A DNA stretch of 64,000 nucleotides from Sphingomonas sp. Leaf339 (GTDB taxonomy: Bacteria; Pseudomonadota; Alphaproteobacteria; Sphingomonadales; Sphingomonadaceae), in the NCBI RefSeq assembly GCF_001426195.1, contig NZ_LMRS01000056.1, positions 124,001 to 188,000 on the forward strand. The letters are read 5' to 3'. Positions 8,059 to 16,648 of the stretch are shown here, one piece after another. The notes beneath the pieces were generated by a model. That model was not told the DNA's origin and ran no database searches. It worked only from the letters and a program-made list of their open reading frames with translations. How positions within the stretch are numbered: position 1 is the stretch's first letter; every line of letters begins with the position of its first letter. The position numbers and the translations under genes are program-made.

Positions 8059-8686
8059 CTGACATCAGTCGCTCGACCTTGATTATGCCAAGGTGGGACA
8101 GCTGAATGGCAGTCCCAGTTGAAGCAGCGGCCTGCAAGAGATCGCGCTGGCGCAATGCCTGCACCCAGCGCGTCGTCGTATCGTGCTTCAGCCCGATGGA
8201 GTCGGCGATGTCGTCCACCGTCACGATGCGACCCTCGGCTTCCGCTAGATATGCCTGGATCAGTATCGCGCCGACAAAATCACAAAACAGGTCGGTGCCT
8301 AATTCCTGCATGCGAAGCAGGTACAAATGACGGACGCGCAAGGCTGCTTTCCACATCCCGAGTGGGGTCGCAACCGGCGTCTGTTGATCCTCCCATGCTA
8401 GCGTGGTGACCAGATCGTCGGTGCCTTCAATAGGCGAAACCAGAAGATCGGCCTCGATGAAGGTACCATCGGGACGATGATATCGCTTTCGCAGCCGCCT
8501 TGGCCCTGTTCGATCCGACAGGCTTTGCAACATTTCGGCGCTTTTCGGTATATCGGCTGCCACCGTAATCGACTGATAAGACACGCCGACCAAATCACTC
8601 TCACGTCGCTGCAACAGCGCGCAGAATCCGGCATCGACGCTTTTGATGATACCTGAATTAGTCGACACGCAGTGAGCGGTAGGCAT
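8024..8686 (-). CDS. PAS domain protein with C-terminal helix-turn-helix
   Basis: 220 residues. The first 100 look like a PAS sensor fold (SVDAGFCALLQRRESDLVGVSYQSITVAADIP, then YHRPDGTFIEADLLVSPI). The second half is helical and contains ITVDDIADSIGLKHDTTTRWV with QALRQRDLL, a winged-helix or MarR/IclR-like DNA-binding pattern, and ends in LGIIKVERLMSAI. It is probably a small one-component regulator responding to a ligand, light or redox signal; its targets are unknown, though neighbours include a globin and a STAS-like protein. It is inside the island. Confidence 0.65.
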   Translation of the reverse strand: MPTAHCVSTNSGIIKSVDAGFCALLQRRESDLVGVSYQSITVAADIPKSAEMLQSLSDRTGPRRLRKRYHRPDGTFIEADLLVSPIEGTDDLVTTLAWEDQQTPVATPLGMWKAALRVRHLYLLRMQELGTDLFCDFVGAILIQAYLAEAEGRIVTVDDIADSIGLKHDTTTRWVQALRQRDLLQAAASTGTAIQLSHLGIIKVERLMSAIANPIDHQAI

Positions 8687-9055
8687 GATTTTCCTCGATT
8701 TGCCCGCACCTTATCGCAGATTAACTTTCTGTCTCCAACATTCAAAATGCATCAATCACCGCAACTATGCTTTCAGTCTCATAGTGAAAAGCGCAGTCCC
8801 CGGAGACTGATCAGGGCTCGCAGCTGCTCTGTCCGTCCAAGCAAAGCCAGGATTTCCCATATTTTTCAGAAATTTAATCGCCGCCAAATCTCACGACTTT
8901 TCGCTTTGCACTCGTCAGGTGTAATCACGATGACTGGCCCGATTACCTTAATGTATGCAAGACCGACGCTTGAGCAGTCACACAATTGTTGAGAAAATAC
9001 GCTCATTTTTTGTCAACCTGAGCGACCTATTGGCTTACCGCTAGCGGAGGCAGAA
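8687..9055. other. AT-rich spacer between divergent genes
   Basis: About 370 bases between the PAS/HTH gene and the STAS-like gene; short frames on the plus strand have no ribosome site or recognisable product. It should hold both divergent promoters. CGGAGG at its right edge is the ribosome site of the next gene. Confidence 0.4.
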
Positions 9056-9418
9056 TTGCACAAACTCATCAACCATAACCAAGAGCGCATCATTGAGGTA
9101 CAGCTTACGGGGCTTTGCTCGATGGAAGAGTTTCGTATTTTTACCGACGAGCTGCGGGCAGCAATCGCGTCCTTTCCGCCTGGCGATCAGCAACCGGCCA
9201 CGCTCTACGACTTCACCGATGCGACGATCCAGACTCAGGAGGTTGTTGCCGCCATGAAGGCCTTGGCCGAACACCCCGCGATGATTCATCGCCGGGTTGC
9301 CATGTACACCGAGGGGGTGCTGGCTCGCCGACAGGCACTCCGCATTTCAGAAAACCGAGAGAACATGCGTGTCTTTAAAAGTCGTGTCGAGGCTATCGAA
9401 TGGCTGAAAACAGTTTGA
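9056..9418 (+). CDS. STAS/SpoIIAA-like protein
   Basis: 120 residues starting at TTG; the start is fixed by CGGAGG placed six bases upstream. The alternating beta/alpha order (IIEVQLTGLCSMEEFRIFTDELRAAI, ATLYDFTDATIQ, HRRVAMYTEGVLARRQALRI, MRVFKSRVEAIEWLKT) matches SpoIIAA-like/STAS-fold proteins, with the family's typical closing 'vF.d..eAi.WL'. These often act in stress or membrane-lipid-related signalling, but a role here is unknown. Isolated within the island. Confidence 0.6.
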   Translation: MHKLINHNQERIIEVQLTGLCSMEEFRIFTDELRAAIASFPPGDQQPATLYDFTDATIQTQEVVAAMKALAEHPAMIHRRVAMYTEGVLARRQALRISENRENMRVFKSRVEAIEWLKTV

Positions 9419-9721
9419 TTCATCCGGCTTCAAATACCTTTTACGACCTGCAAGAGTTAGCAACTCCGCAAGAACCCCGTCATATTCCAGTGCGTGGCTG
9501 ATGCTACATGCCTCTAAATAATTTTCGCCTGTGCGATCAACGTTTCTACGTCATTTATAGCAGGTAGATCATTCTAGTAATTTAAATGGAATACCGGAGG
9601 GGTTTGATACCAATATGTCGAATCATTTGTATCTGACGCATTAAAGCCAGAACATTTCATATCACGATCACGTCTTGCCAGCTGGTAGAGGCAAAGGTGC
9701 AACTGTTTTGGGGAAGCTAAA
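9419..9721. other. AT-rich spacer upstream of globin
   Basis: About 300 bases with no frame of merit on either strand; distinctly AT-rich compared with the core genes. It probably contains the globin promoter. I see no clear inverted repeat or regulator site. Confidence 0.4.
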
Positions 9722-10150
9722 GTGTCACTGACAACAGATCAGGCTCGCCTCATAACCCAGAGCTATGCTCTCGTCCTGGAATGCCCTCGCCGCTACTCAG
9801 AACTTTTTTACCATCGGCTGTTTATTCAGCACCCTTTCGCTCGAGCACTCTTCCCCGACGACATTACTCATCAAATTGCAGTTTTCGCCAAAACGATCGA
9901 CGCGCTGATCGTTAATGTTTCTACTTTGGATCGGTTAGGCCCGACGTTAGCAGACTTAGCCGTAAGGCATGCCAAATATGGCGTACAACCCTATCACTAT
10001 GAAATGGTCGGGACAGTTTTAATCAATATATTTGAAGAATTATTAGGCATCGCCTTCACCCCTGAAGTCCGAACAGCGTGGGAAGTATTATATCTTCAAA
10101 CTGCGGTCGTTATGATCGATAAGGCATATCCTAACGCTAACTTAGCGTAG
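9722..10150 (+). CDS. Single-domain bacterial globin (Vitreoscilla-type)
   Basis: 142-residue haem protein. The proximal His is His83 in RHAKYGV followed by HYEMVG, the same arrangement as in Vitreoscilla haemoglobin and flavohaemoglobins. Tyr30 (helix B) and Phe44 after HPFARAL (CD corner) fit distal-pocket positions. There is no reductase domain, so it is not a flavohaemoglobin. Likely roles are oxygen delivery or NO detoxification. Start GTG. The codons are notably AT-rich for this genome, consistent with transfer. No operon partner. Confidence 0.85.
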   Translation: MSLTTDQARLITQSYALVLECPRRYSELFYHRLFIQHPFARALFPDDITHQIAVFAKTIDALIVNVSTLDRLGPTLADLAVRHAKYGVQPYHYEMVGTVLINIFEELLGIAFTPEVRTAWEVLYLQTAVVMIDKAYPNANLA

Positions 10151-10283
10151 TCGATGGCCACGGCCTGACAATGACCGTCTTGACGCGACGATCGCATATC
10201 GTGGCAGTCAAACGACATCGGGTTCGATTTTGGCATTACCTATGCAGGGGCTTCGAGCTTGGAAACAGGTCGGGATCTTCCTT

Positions 10284-10478
10284 CTATTTTCGGGGCGAAT
10301 GGTCCGGCCCAGGGCGGCCTTCATCGAGATCCTTAGCCACATTACGCTCCTTCCGACCCTCCATCGGATGTCGGTTGGCGCGATGACGCATGAAAAATGC
10401 AAACGCTACGGCAACAACAAGAAAAACAATGATGAGCGTAACAAGGTTTAGCGAGCCTAAGAATTCCGAATTGGACAT
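10284..10478 (-). CDS. Small single-pass membrane protein
   Basis: 64 residues: a short polar N-terminus, one hydrophobic helix (about 12-30, VTLIIVFLVVAVAFAFFM) and a charged tail rich in Arg, Lys and Asp. The start is set at the second ATG because AAGGA lies about eight bases before it; the upstream ATG directly abuts that site. An EcfG-type promoter is visible 35 bases upstream, suggesting general stress control. No family recognised. Confidence 0.55.
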   Translation of the reverse strand: MSNSEFLGSLNLVTLIIVFLVVAVAFAFFMRHRANRHPMEGRKERNVAKDLDEGRPGPDHSPRK

Positions 10479-10512
10479 GATCAACATCCTTTGGCAACCT
10501 GCCGAGATTTGT

Positions 10513-10537
10513 AACCGACCTCAGGCGCGCTGGTTCC
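10513..10537 (-). promoter_or_regulatory. Candidate EcfG (general stress sigma) promoter
   Basis: Read on the minus strand: GGAAC, 16-base spacer, GGTT. The alphaproteobacterial EcfG consensus is GGAAC-N16/17-cGTT. It ends 35 bases before the start of the small membrane protein gene at 10478. Confidence 0.4.
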
Positions 10538-10658
10538 GTCTTCGGATAAATGACTGACCAGGCTTTGAGAATGTCAGATCCGCCAGCCGTTTACTACGGG
10601 CAACACAAATGATAGCCTGATCGTTGCACGGAGTTAAACACCGGCAAGGAGAGAGTGG

Positions 10659-11087
10659 ATGATCAAACGTCTCACACTGGCAGCTGTCGTTCTTGCGGCG
10701 ACGGGTTCCTTCTTCGTTCAACCATCAAATGCTGCCGATGGTGGTGGCCAGTGCGGGGGTAACCTCGTCGGCTACAAGCGCATCATGGCCGGCAACACCG
10801 TCGTTGGTGAACTGCAGCTCTATTACAATCCGGCGAATGGCAACAACTGCGCCTCGACGTTCCATAGCGGACCGACTTGGGGCGTATCACTGGACACCGG
10901 CGTTGCCTTGTATCGCAGCAGCAACGGCCAAACCCCCACATCGCCTGCGGGCTTCGAGCGCCAGAACTTTAGATATCAGGCGGGGCCGATCCGTACCGAC
11001 GGTCGGAACCGGTGCATCATTTCCGGCGGCGGCATCACCTATCAAGGGCAGCACTACACCGTTTACACGCAGGCCCATTGTAAGTGA
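10659..11087 (+). CDS. Secreted protein resembling spore-associated protein A
   Basis: 142 residues with a signal peptide cleaved after NAA (about residue 26). The mature part has CGGNLVGYKR, a strand pair ending LQLYYNPANGNNCAST, a GPI.....RCI.SGGGI segment and terminal AHCK. This cysteine and glycine layout (YN..nG.NC, then aGP....C...GG.I, final HC) resembles SapA-type secreted proteins known from actinomycetes; the function is unknown. AAGGAGAGAG precedes the ATG. The next gene starts within its stop (GTGA), so the two form a pair. Confidence 0.5.
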   Translation: MIKRLTLAAVVLAATGSFFVQPSNAADGGGQCGGNLVGYKRIMAGNTVVGELQLYYNPANGNNCASTFHSGPTWGVSLDTGVALYRSSNGQTPTSPAGFERQNFRYQAGPIRTDGRNRCIISGGGITYQGQHYTVYTQAHCK

Positions 11088-11437
11088 GCAGAGGCCATGT
11101 CGTCGCAGCCGGTACGGGCTTGGCTATCCTGGCTATGCTGGGCGCGACGACATGGCATAAAGCTGACGACGTAGCGCAGGGGAAGGCCGGTGCAGATGCC
11201 GCCGTCGCGGTGGTGCGAGGTGGCGGAACCTCGGGCATCCGCAGCATGCCGTCAGATCAATCAGACCGCGACGAATTGGCCAATGCCTTCACCCCCATGC
11301 CATTATCTCCTGACACCGAAGAGGATCATCGTCCGCTGGATTTAAAAGCGGACATTGAACCGCCCCCCTTCGATTCGGGCAGTGGTGAAATCACGCCGAA
11401 CCAACCAACGCTTCCCGAAGGCTTGCCGAAGCCTTAG
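11084..11437 (+). CDS. Hypothetical membrane-anchored or exported protein
   Basis: 117 residues from a GTG overlapping the upstream stop. One N-terminal hydrophobic segment (VVAAGTGLAILAMLGATTW) could be a signal anchor; the rest is acidic, Pro-rich and likely disordered (FTPMPLSPDTEEDHRP, then IEPPPFDSGSGE). No family recognised. Its coupling to the SapA-like gene suggests a joint envelope or secretion role. Confidence 0.5.
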   Translation: MSRGHVVAAGTGLAILAMLGATTWHKADDVAQGKAGADAAVAVVRGGGTSGIRSMPSDQSDRDELANAFTPMPLSPDTEEDHRPLDLKADIEPPPFDSGSGEITPNQPTLPEGLPKP

Positions 11438-11648
11438 GCTTTTTTGCTGCGGCTCGAAGTAGCAATGAGTCACCGGACACAGCAGCTGCGGTGTTTCAAA
11501 GCTTCCAAACGAAGCTGAGTGGCCTGCCGCAAGCCATCAGCATCTTGTAATGAGGCAGACCGTAAATTAGGGAAAAGTTAGTTATTGCACAAGCACTTAC
11601 TCGAACCGATGCTAGTGTGCTACCGAATGATATCGACCGAACGGCGAG

Positions 11649-11834
11649 CTATCCTTTAGCGAGTGCCTTTGTCACTACGGTGATATTTCCCTGAACAACG
11701 ACGTAATTTCCTTTCTCGAAGTTAATAGCGCTGGCGTCATTTCCGCCTTTAAACCGACGTACAAAATTCACTCGATCTGCGTTCACAACTATTGGATCGC
11801 CATCGAGGCTCTGGAATTCAACATAACCGTTCAT
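11649..11834 (-). CDS. Small FlbD-like beta protein, unknown
   Basis: 61 residues. DGDPIVVNADRVNFVRRF followed by INFEKGNYVVVQGNITVVTKAL gives the strand-turn-strand-helix order of FlbD-like small proteins, in which a 'vNad.I..i' strand is followed by 'l..G..y.V.es...V...i'. There are no flagellar genes nearby, so a flagellar role is unlikely. The gene is isolated inside the island. Confidence 0.4.
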   Translation of the reverse strand: MNGYVEFQSLDGDPIVVNADRVNFVRRFKGGNDASAINFEKGNYVVVQGNITVVTKALAKG

Positions 11835-11956
11835 GCATGCACCTGATCAAAAAAGCTTTGGTAGTGCCACGTCACGGAATTGCCCAGTGCCGTGACGGAC
11901 CTACCTCAGGGCTATCCGATCCTCCGACGTCGTTCCGACGGTCGTTCCGATTTCGG

Positions 11957-12700
11957 TCAGGGGTTGTATCGCTCGATCAGCGCATCGGCGTGGCGAACCG
12001 TTTGATCGCCCCATACGGTGAACCATTCCCGATAAGAGCAGGCGGCAAAGCGGACCTCTGCACCGGCAACCATTGCGGCAAATTCTGCAATTTCTTGGCG
12101 GTGGCGTTTCAATGAGTCCGCCGAGATGTGTAAGTGACCACGCCTCGCCGGCTCCGCATAAAGGTACAGTAGCACGGGGGCTTTACCTATCCGGCGACCT
12201 TCCGTGACCAGACCGAAGGCGTGTTTTACAAGCTGCGCAGCATCCAGATGAGCATACTGAACGGCGCTCGTGCGTAGTTGATCACGCATGTTCGCAAAAG
12301 GCGCCATTTGGTCGCCCCATACATCGCGATCATATGCTTCCGAGAGATTGACTGTCTTTGTATCACGGAACGGCTCAAATCGCTTGGACTCGACGCCGAT
12401 CAGGTGGCCATCGGTTTCGACGGCAGCGTCTAGCCATGGATGACGACCACCGGCCCAAGGAAAGCGCATCTGCCGTTCAACGCTCACTTGCCTTGCAGGC
12501 CAGTCGAGATCAGCAAGTGGGGGGAACGGCGGCAGCAGCGACGCCCGCTCGAGGAACCAGCCGAACGCATTGACGGCCAAGGCCGCACTACTTTCTAAGC
12601 TATCGAACTTTCCGCTGCCAATCTCATTCCCGCCGGCATTCGCCAAAGCAGCCTGCACCTTTTCGTCAGGTACGCCCGGCAGGAACATGGAGGCGGTCAT
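11957..12700 (-). CDS. Putative PD-(D/E)XK nuclease-like protein
   Basis: 247 residues. The central LDAAVETDGHLIGVESKRFEPF resembles the Asp...Glu-x-Lys core of PD-(D/E)XK nucleases: Asp at about residue 91 and E-S-K around 104-106. PFANMRDQLRTSAVQYAHLDAAQLVKHAFGL is a helical arm, and APVLLYLYAEP a core strand. Proteins of this appearance are annotated as PGN_0703-type or unknown restriction-like nucleases. I would treat enzymatic activity as a hypothesis. Its position in an island with other nuclease genes supports a defence role. Confidence 0.45.
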   Translation of the reverse strand: MTASMFLPGVPDEKVQAALANAGGNEIGSGKFDSLESSAALAVNAFGWFLERASLLPPFPPLADLDWPARQVSVERQMRFPWAGGRHPWLDAAVETDGHLIGVESKRFEPFRDTKTVNLSEAYDRDVWGDQMAPFANMRDQLRTSAVQYAHLDAAQLVKHAFGLVTEGRRIGKAPVLLYLYAEPARRGHLHISADSLKRHRQEIAEFAAMVAGAEVRFAACSYREWFTVWGDQTVRHADALIERYNP

Positions 12701-12718
12701 AGCTACTATCTTTCTAGA

Positions 12719-12901
12719 TGAGCTGCTGTCGGTTCCGTGGACGCGAGGTTAAGCTGCCCATGCTTGTCGCTCAAAGTCCATCGGGGGACAATCCGCGTTC
12801 CCGCACCACCATCGCCCTCTCAGGCTCGATTTCCGGCTAAGCTCTAGTTGTTCCGATCCGAAATATTCCTCATCTCGTGTCCACGGAACGGCAGCCCCTC
12901 A
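12719..12901. repeat. MITE-like element with 28-29 bp imperfect inverted repeats
   Basis: Left arm 12719-12747 (TGAGCTGCTGTCGGTTCCGT and onward) and right arm 12874-12901, which read in reverse begins TGAGGGGCTGCCGTTCCGT. They agree at about 24 of 28 positions and flank about 126 non-coding bases. A further single arm lies at 20201-20228. The size and structure suggest a non-autonomous insertion, or the ends of a deleted IS. Confidence 0.5.
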
Positions 12902-12906
12902 GATAA

Positions 12907-13947
12907 TTAGTCGCTGATTGTCCAACCTTGCTTAACGTTTTTACCACGGATCGGTTGAGCCTTTGCAAGTCGGTCTGCGTACGTGCCGGGTACTGAATGG
13001 CCTTGGCGAGGTATTATCCGCGCAGGAGATGAAACTTCCGCTGCGGTTGGCTGTGGCTGCAAGGGTTCACCGGCGAAATTGAGCCGTGACGGACCCATGA
13101 TCCGTTGTTGTTGATAAGCCACAGCCGGCTGGGACCGTACCGCAGTCATGGATGGTGATTGCCTGTTAGGCATTGCAAAAGCTACAAAATGAGGCTGCAC
13201 AGTTCCTTCACGAGCTATTTGAAACGCGAACAGATAGGTTTCCCCATTCCAGTCAATACTCATATCAACTCTTTGTGGATACGACGACGGTTTGAATTTT
13301 GACAAAACAATCCGCCCCCCGCCGCTCGCGCCCGGATCAATGGTCGTCAGCTCTAGGCTTGCCTCGCCTATATCCATTTGAGTTTGATCGAGACGTGATT
13401 GGACCGCCGCGATTGCATCATAGCCCTGCTGCGATATATTTTCTGCCTGACGCTGCCCATAGATACTAGGAGCACTTAACGAATAGCTTGAGCTTACTCC
13501 ATATCGGCCCGCTTGTGTCGAAATACTACCATAGTAGGTATCGCGTTGATTTGCCGCTGCGCTCGCTCCAAGCGCGGTCCCCACGGCGATACCAAGCTTC
13601 TTCCACATGGATCGATTTTTCTCTTTGCCAATCAATTGCTTGACCGACATGATAGAGATCAACTGTCCATTTGATGATACAAGGACATTAGATATTCCAA
13701 AGTTCGCAGGCATAATGCTAGCGTTGAACGCGGCTAGCCCGAATGCGACGTTACCATGTTCTGTAATGAACGGTCGAACTTGTATTGTACCTTGACCCTG
13801 AGTGTTCTCAATCATGGCGTTACCATGATTGAACCGGGCAATTTCTTGGCCAATCTGGAGAGGCTGAATAATATAATCTTCTGCAAAAGCAGGCGCCGAC
13901 ATACAAATAGCTGTCACCGCTGGCGCAGCTAATAGCAGACGGTTCAT
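12907..13947 (-). CDS. Exported protein of unknown function
   Basis: 346 residues with a clean signal peptide (cleavage after AFA, about residue 22). The mature part has a beta-rich region with ENTQGQGTIQVRPFITEHG, a short hydrophobic Ala/Gly segment (LGIAVGTALGASAAA, about 118-132) flanked by Ser/Tyr-rich sequence, and a second beta region (VDMSIDWNGETYLFAFQI). GAGGTG precedes the ATG. It is AT-richer than core genes and no family is recognised; a periplasmic or surface location is likely. Confidence 0.55.
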   Translation of the reverse strand: MNRLLLAAPAVTAICMSAPAFAEDYIIQPLQIGQEIARFNHGNAMIENTQGQGTIQVRPFITEHGNVAFGLAAFNASIMPANFGISNVLVSSNGQLISIMSVKQLIGKEKNRSMWKKLGIAVGTALGASAAANQRDTYYGSISTQAGRYGVSSSYSLSAPSIYGQRQAENISQQGYDAIAAVQSRLDQTQMDIGEASLELTTIDPGASGGGRIVLSKFKPSSYPQRVDMSIDWNGETYLFAFQIAREGTVQPHFVAFAMPNRQSPSMTAVRSQPAVAYQQQRIMGPSRLNFAGEPLQPQPTAAEVSSPARIIPRQGHSVPGTYADRLAKAQPIRGKNVKQGWTISD

Positions 13948-14107
13948 GAAGCACCTCGAAATAAAACAGAGTTCATAGGCCGTAGTATTTGATACTATAA
14001 TACACTCCTTAAATTAATTATAAATTGTCAGTTAACCAATACTGATAGGCAACGCGCGTTAGTCTGAGGAAATTAAGAATTCGACCTGCGTTAAACCTGT
14101 GAGGACG

Positions 14108-14356
14108 TCACGAAAGCGCCGCCGGGTGAGCGCTCCCTGTCCCGCTGAATGTGCTGCCACGAGAGCAGCCGCGATGTGCCACTCGATGTTCGAAGTGCGC
14201 TCTTTGTCCCGTGGTGCCCTCGCGATGGGCACGGACCGCACCACGGCATTCGATGCAGCGCAACTGCTGCCGCGGAGCCATCGCCAGTACCTCATCGACG
14301 TCAACAGGCCGCCACTCGCCGTCTAGACGAATCTCGCCAACAGTCGATCTAGTCAT
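14108..14356 (-). CDS. Small CoiA-like zinc-binding protein, copy 2
   Basis: 82 residues, paralogous to the 7436-7681 product: an MTRSTV start, LRCIECRGAVR (Cys-x2-Cys), then AHFEHRVAHRGC. Only the C-terminal tails differ clearly. The Cys and His pattern fits one zinc site, as in the N-terminal part of CoiA-type proteins, but no nuclease domain follows. GAAGG lies about ten bases before the ATG. Three versions in 10 kb (one a relic at 4.8 kb) suggest repeated acquisition or local duplication. Confidence 0.55.
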   Translation of the reverse strand: MTRSTVGEIRLDGEWRPVDVDEVLAMAPRQQLRCIECRGAVRAHREGTTGQRAHFEHRVAHRGCSRGSTFSGTGSAHPAALS

Positions 14357-14426
14357 GGTCGATGCCTTCGTGCTGTAAACGGTGCGTCACCTCTGCCGAC
14401 CAGGCGGCAGTTAATAGGCCATTCCA

Positions 14427-16310
14427 TCATATATGCTCGGTAGGCGATGCCGGCGCGGGCCATAGGCGGGGCGCTAATCGCACGATGATGTCGGCACGCC
14501 TTGCCATTGCATCCTCGTCCCATGCGGCCTCAGCGGCGATAGTGACATTGGTCTTCAGCAGGGATTCGTTAAGCCGAACGCGCTTTGCTTCGAAGGCGCT
14601 GTTACTTGCCGACGAGTTCGCAGCAGGGGTCAGGAGTGTCAGATTCGGAAGGATATTTATCAGTGCGTTCCGCTCCTGCGCTTCAGCACGAACTGCCTCG
14701 TCGACGATCACCGTTTCGTCGATGGGCACCCTTACTCCGCTACGCAGCGGCCAGTTCGCCACCCAGCTCTGCGGCATAACGTGCTCAATCGAAAGCCCGT
14801 CCTGAAGGCTTCCATTCACATTAAATTTGTCTCGAGCCGCAAACTCGAGTTCCTCCAATATTAGTCGGAGGCGAGGCTGGGCGAGCCAGCCGTACTGCGG
14901 TCTAGTGCGGATTGCCGCTTCTAGCTCCCCGTCAGAAGGAAATCGGACGGTGTCACCCGTTTTGGTCCCGAAATAATTGGAGAAAGCCGCTTCGCTGACG
15001 CCTGTCCTCTTAAAGGTAGCCGCGACGTCTACGAAGGTATTGTTATAGTTGGCGGTCGGCAAATAGCAAAGGGCACGGCGGACGACGTAACTCGCAATCA
15101 GATCGTAGAGCCGATCCTTATCCTCGCTGCAGGCGTCCGAGGCCGCAACCGTTAGCACCAGCGGGTAAGCAGTCGATACGTCAAACGCGGCCAAGCGCCG
15201 GGCCAAGCGTGCAAGCGCGGCGTCGCCACTGGGTTCGATCAGAGCCGCATAGATTGGCGCGTATTTCGTGAGGACGGCCAGCTCACCCGCTGTGTCGTTG
15301 AACATCGACGTAGTGACAAAGGACTTATACTCCGCGAACAACTCGCCGAGCGATATCGGCTTGCCCTGCTCGGCCGCGAGCGCATGGCCTAGGAAGAAGT
15401 CAATCCTTGGCTTGCGAATCCGCCCTTGCACGACGTCCTGCTTCCAAAATGGCTTCTCAAATACGGACCAGAAGCCAGTGAGCAGTTTCTCCTGATCCTC
15501 GCCACGCTTCGCCGCCCGGTGGAACACGTCGTTGCGGACAAGGTCCATGGCCGCCAGTGGCTTGCCCCCGCTGTTCAGCGTCTCGAAGATGACTTGCGCA
15601 TCGTCATCTGCCGACAGAGTGATAACGATTAACCGAAAGTGTTCGAACAGTACCGTTGACAGGGCGAGCAGCCGCCGTCCAATGGAGGTGGGGTTCGGCG
15701 GCTCGGTTTGGTCGCCGCTTTGATCTTGGGTCACATACGCATCTGCCGAGTCCCAAAAGAACCAGTAGGCCGCCATTGCCTCTGGTGCTGACGGATGTAG
15801 CCTACCGTTTTTGTAGAAAGCGTTCGGATATTTGGTCCGTAATGATGGCCTGTCTAATTCAATTAAGTCGCGGAACAGCGGTCGGTCGTATGCGGTTGGC
15901 TCCAACTTGAAACGTTCCGTCCCGGGGTCGCGCATCGGGATGTTGTCGCTGTGTAAGATAAGGTCGGTAAGCTGAGCCGACGTGGCAGTCTCGTCATAGT
16001 GGTTCGCCACGTCGCGCAGGGCCGCAAAACACAGGTGAAACGTAGTAAGGCGTTGTTGCCCGTCAACAACGTTAAAGGCCTGTATGCGCCCGAAGACGGG
16101 ATCGGCGTCGGGAATCAGGAGAAGGGCGCCCATGTAGTGAGAGAACGCCACCCTCCCGGATGAGAGCAATTCATCAGACTTGCCGCGAACCTGCTCGAAG
16201 AAGGGCTCCAGCTCCCGCTTTGTCCAAGCGTATGTCCGCTGGTAAATCGGGACGACGAAGCGTTGCCTCTCGCTGAGAATTTTACCGATAGAGAGGGGCT
16301 TAGCATCCAA
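14427..16310 (-). CDS. DUF262/DUF1524 protein, GmrSD-like putative type IV restriction enzyme
   Basis: 627 residues from a TTG start; AGGAA lies about ten bases upstream and the family N-terminal motif VPIYQRTYAW begins at residue 20. The DUF262 domain carries the ParB/Srx-like DGQQRLTT motif at about 83-90. The C-terminal DUF1524 HNH-type nuclease part has SIEHVMPQSW (catalytic His) and the closing N.LPNLTLLT...N....F..K segment. The GmrS and GmrD halves are fused in one chain, as in single-gene GmrSD enzymes that cut modified phage DNA with NTP help. Defence function is inferred from the family and island context. Confidence 0.8.
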   Translation of the reverse strand: MDAKPLSIGKILSERQRFVVPIYQRTYAWTKRELEPFFEQVRGKSDELLSSGRVAFSHYMGALLLIPDADPVFGRIQAFNVVDGQQRLTTFHLCFAALRDVANHYDETATSAQLTDLILHSDNIPMRDPGTERFKLEPTAYDRPLFRDLIELDRPSLRTKYPNAFYKNGRLHPSAPEAMAAYWFFWDSADAYVTQDQSGDQTEPPNPTSIGRRLLALSTVLFEHFRLIVITLSADDDAQVIFETLNSGGKPLAAMDLVRNDVFHRAAKRGEDQEKLLTGFWSVFEKPFWKQDVVQGRIRKPRIDFFLGHALAAEQGKPISLGELFAEYKSFVTTSMFNDTAGELAVLTKYAPIYAALIEPSGDAALARLARRLAAFDVSTAYPLVLTVAASDACSEDKDRLYDLIASYVVRRALCYLPTANYNNTFVDVAATFKRTGVSEAAFSNYFGTKTGDTVRFPSDGELEAAIRTRPQYGWLAQPRLRLILEELEFAARDKFNVNGSLQDGLSIEHVMPQSWVANWPLRSGVRVPIDETVIVDEAVRAEAQERNALINILPNLTLLTPAANSSASNSAFEAKRVRLNESLLKTNVTIAAEAAWDEDAMARRADIIVRLAPRLWPAPASPTEHI

Positions 16311-16366
16311 AATACGATTTCCTGTTTGAGCTAAGTATCAGATTAGCTCAGCTGCGACGCCGCGGT

Positions 16367-16609
16367 CTAGCCGGACCGTCTTCTGAACCGCCATGAGATC
16401 GTCAGCGGTTCCAGCACCTGAGAGCTTAAGCCATGACTTGCAAAATGATTAACAAACCCGTCACTGAGTTGCTGGACGAGCGGTACAAACCGGGACAGCT
16501 GCGTGAACGCCTCACCCGGGACTTTTAAGGCCTCTACAAGTCCGCGGAGATCCCAAGACCAATGCCCGCAGTCTTCTCCTTCGCCATCGCTCTGTCGGTC
16601 GCTGACATC
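16367..16609 (-). pseudogene. Possible 5'-truncated gene relic within a 340-bp spacer
   Basis: The spacer 16311-16648 contains one minus-strand frame of 80 codons after an upstream TAA that reads like protein (CGHWSWDLRGLVEAL, then FTQLSRFVPLVQQLSDGFVNHF) but has no ATG, GTG or TTG at its head. It may be the tail of a decayed gene. No family recognised; the rest of the spacer holds nothing visible. Confidence 0.25.
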
Positions 16610-16648
16610 TTATAGCGTTGATCAATGAATTCTGACCGTCAGTCAGCA

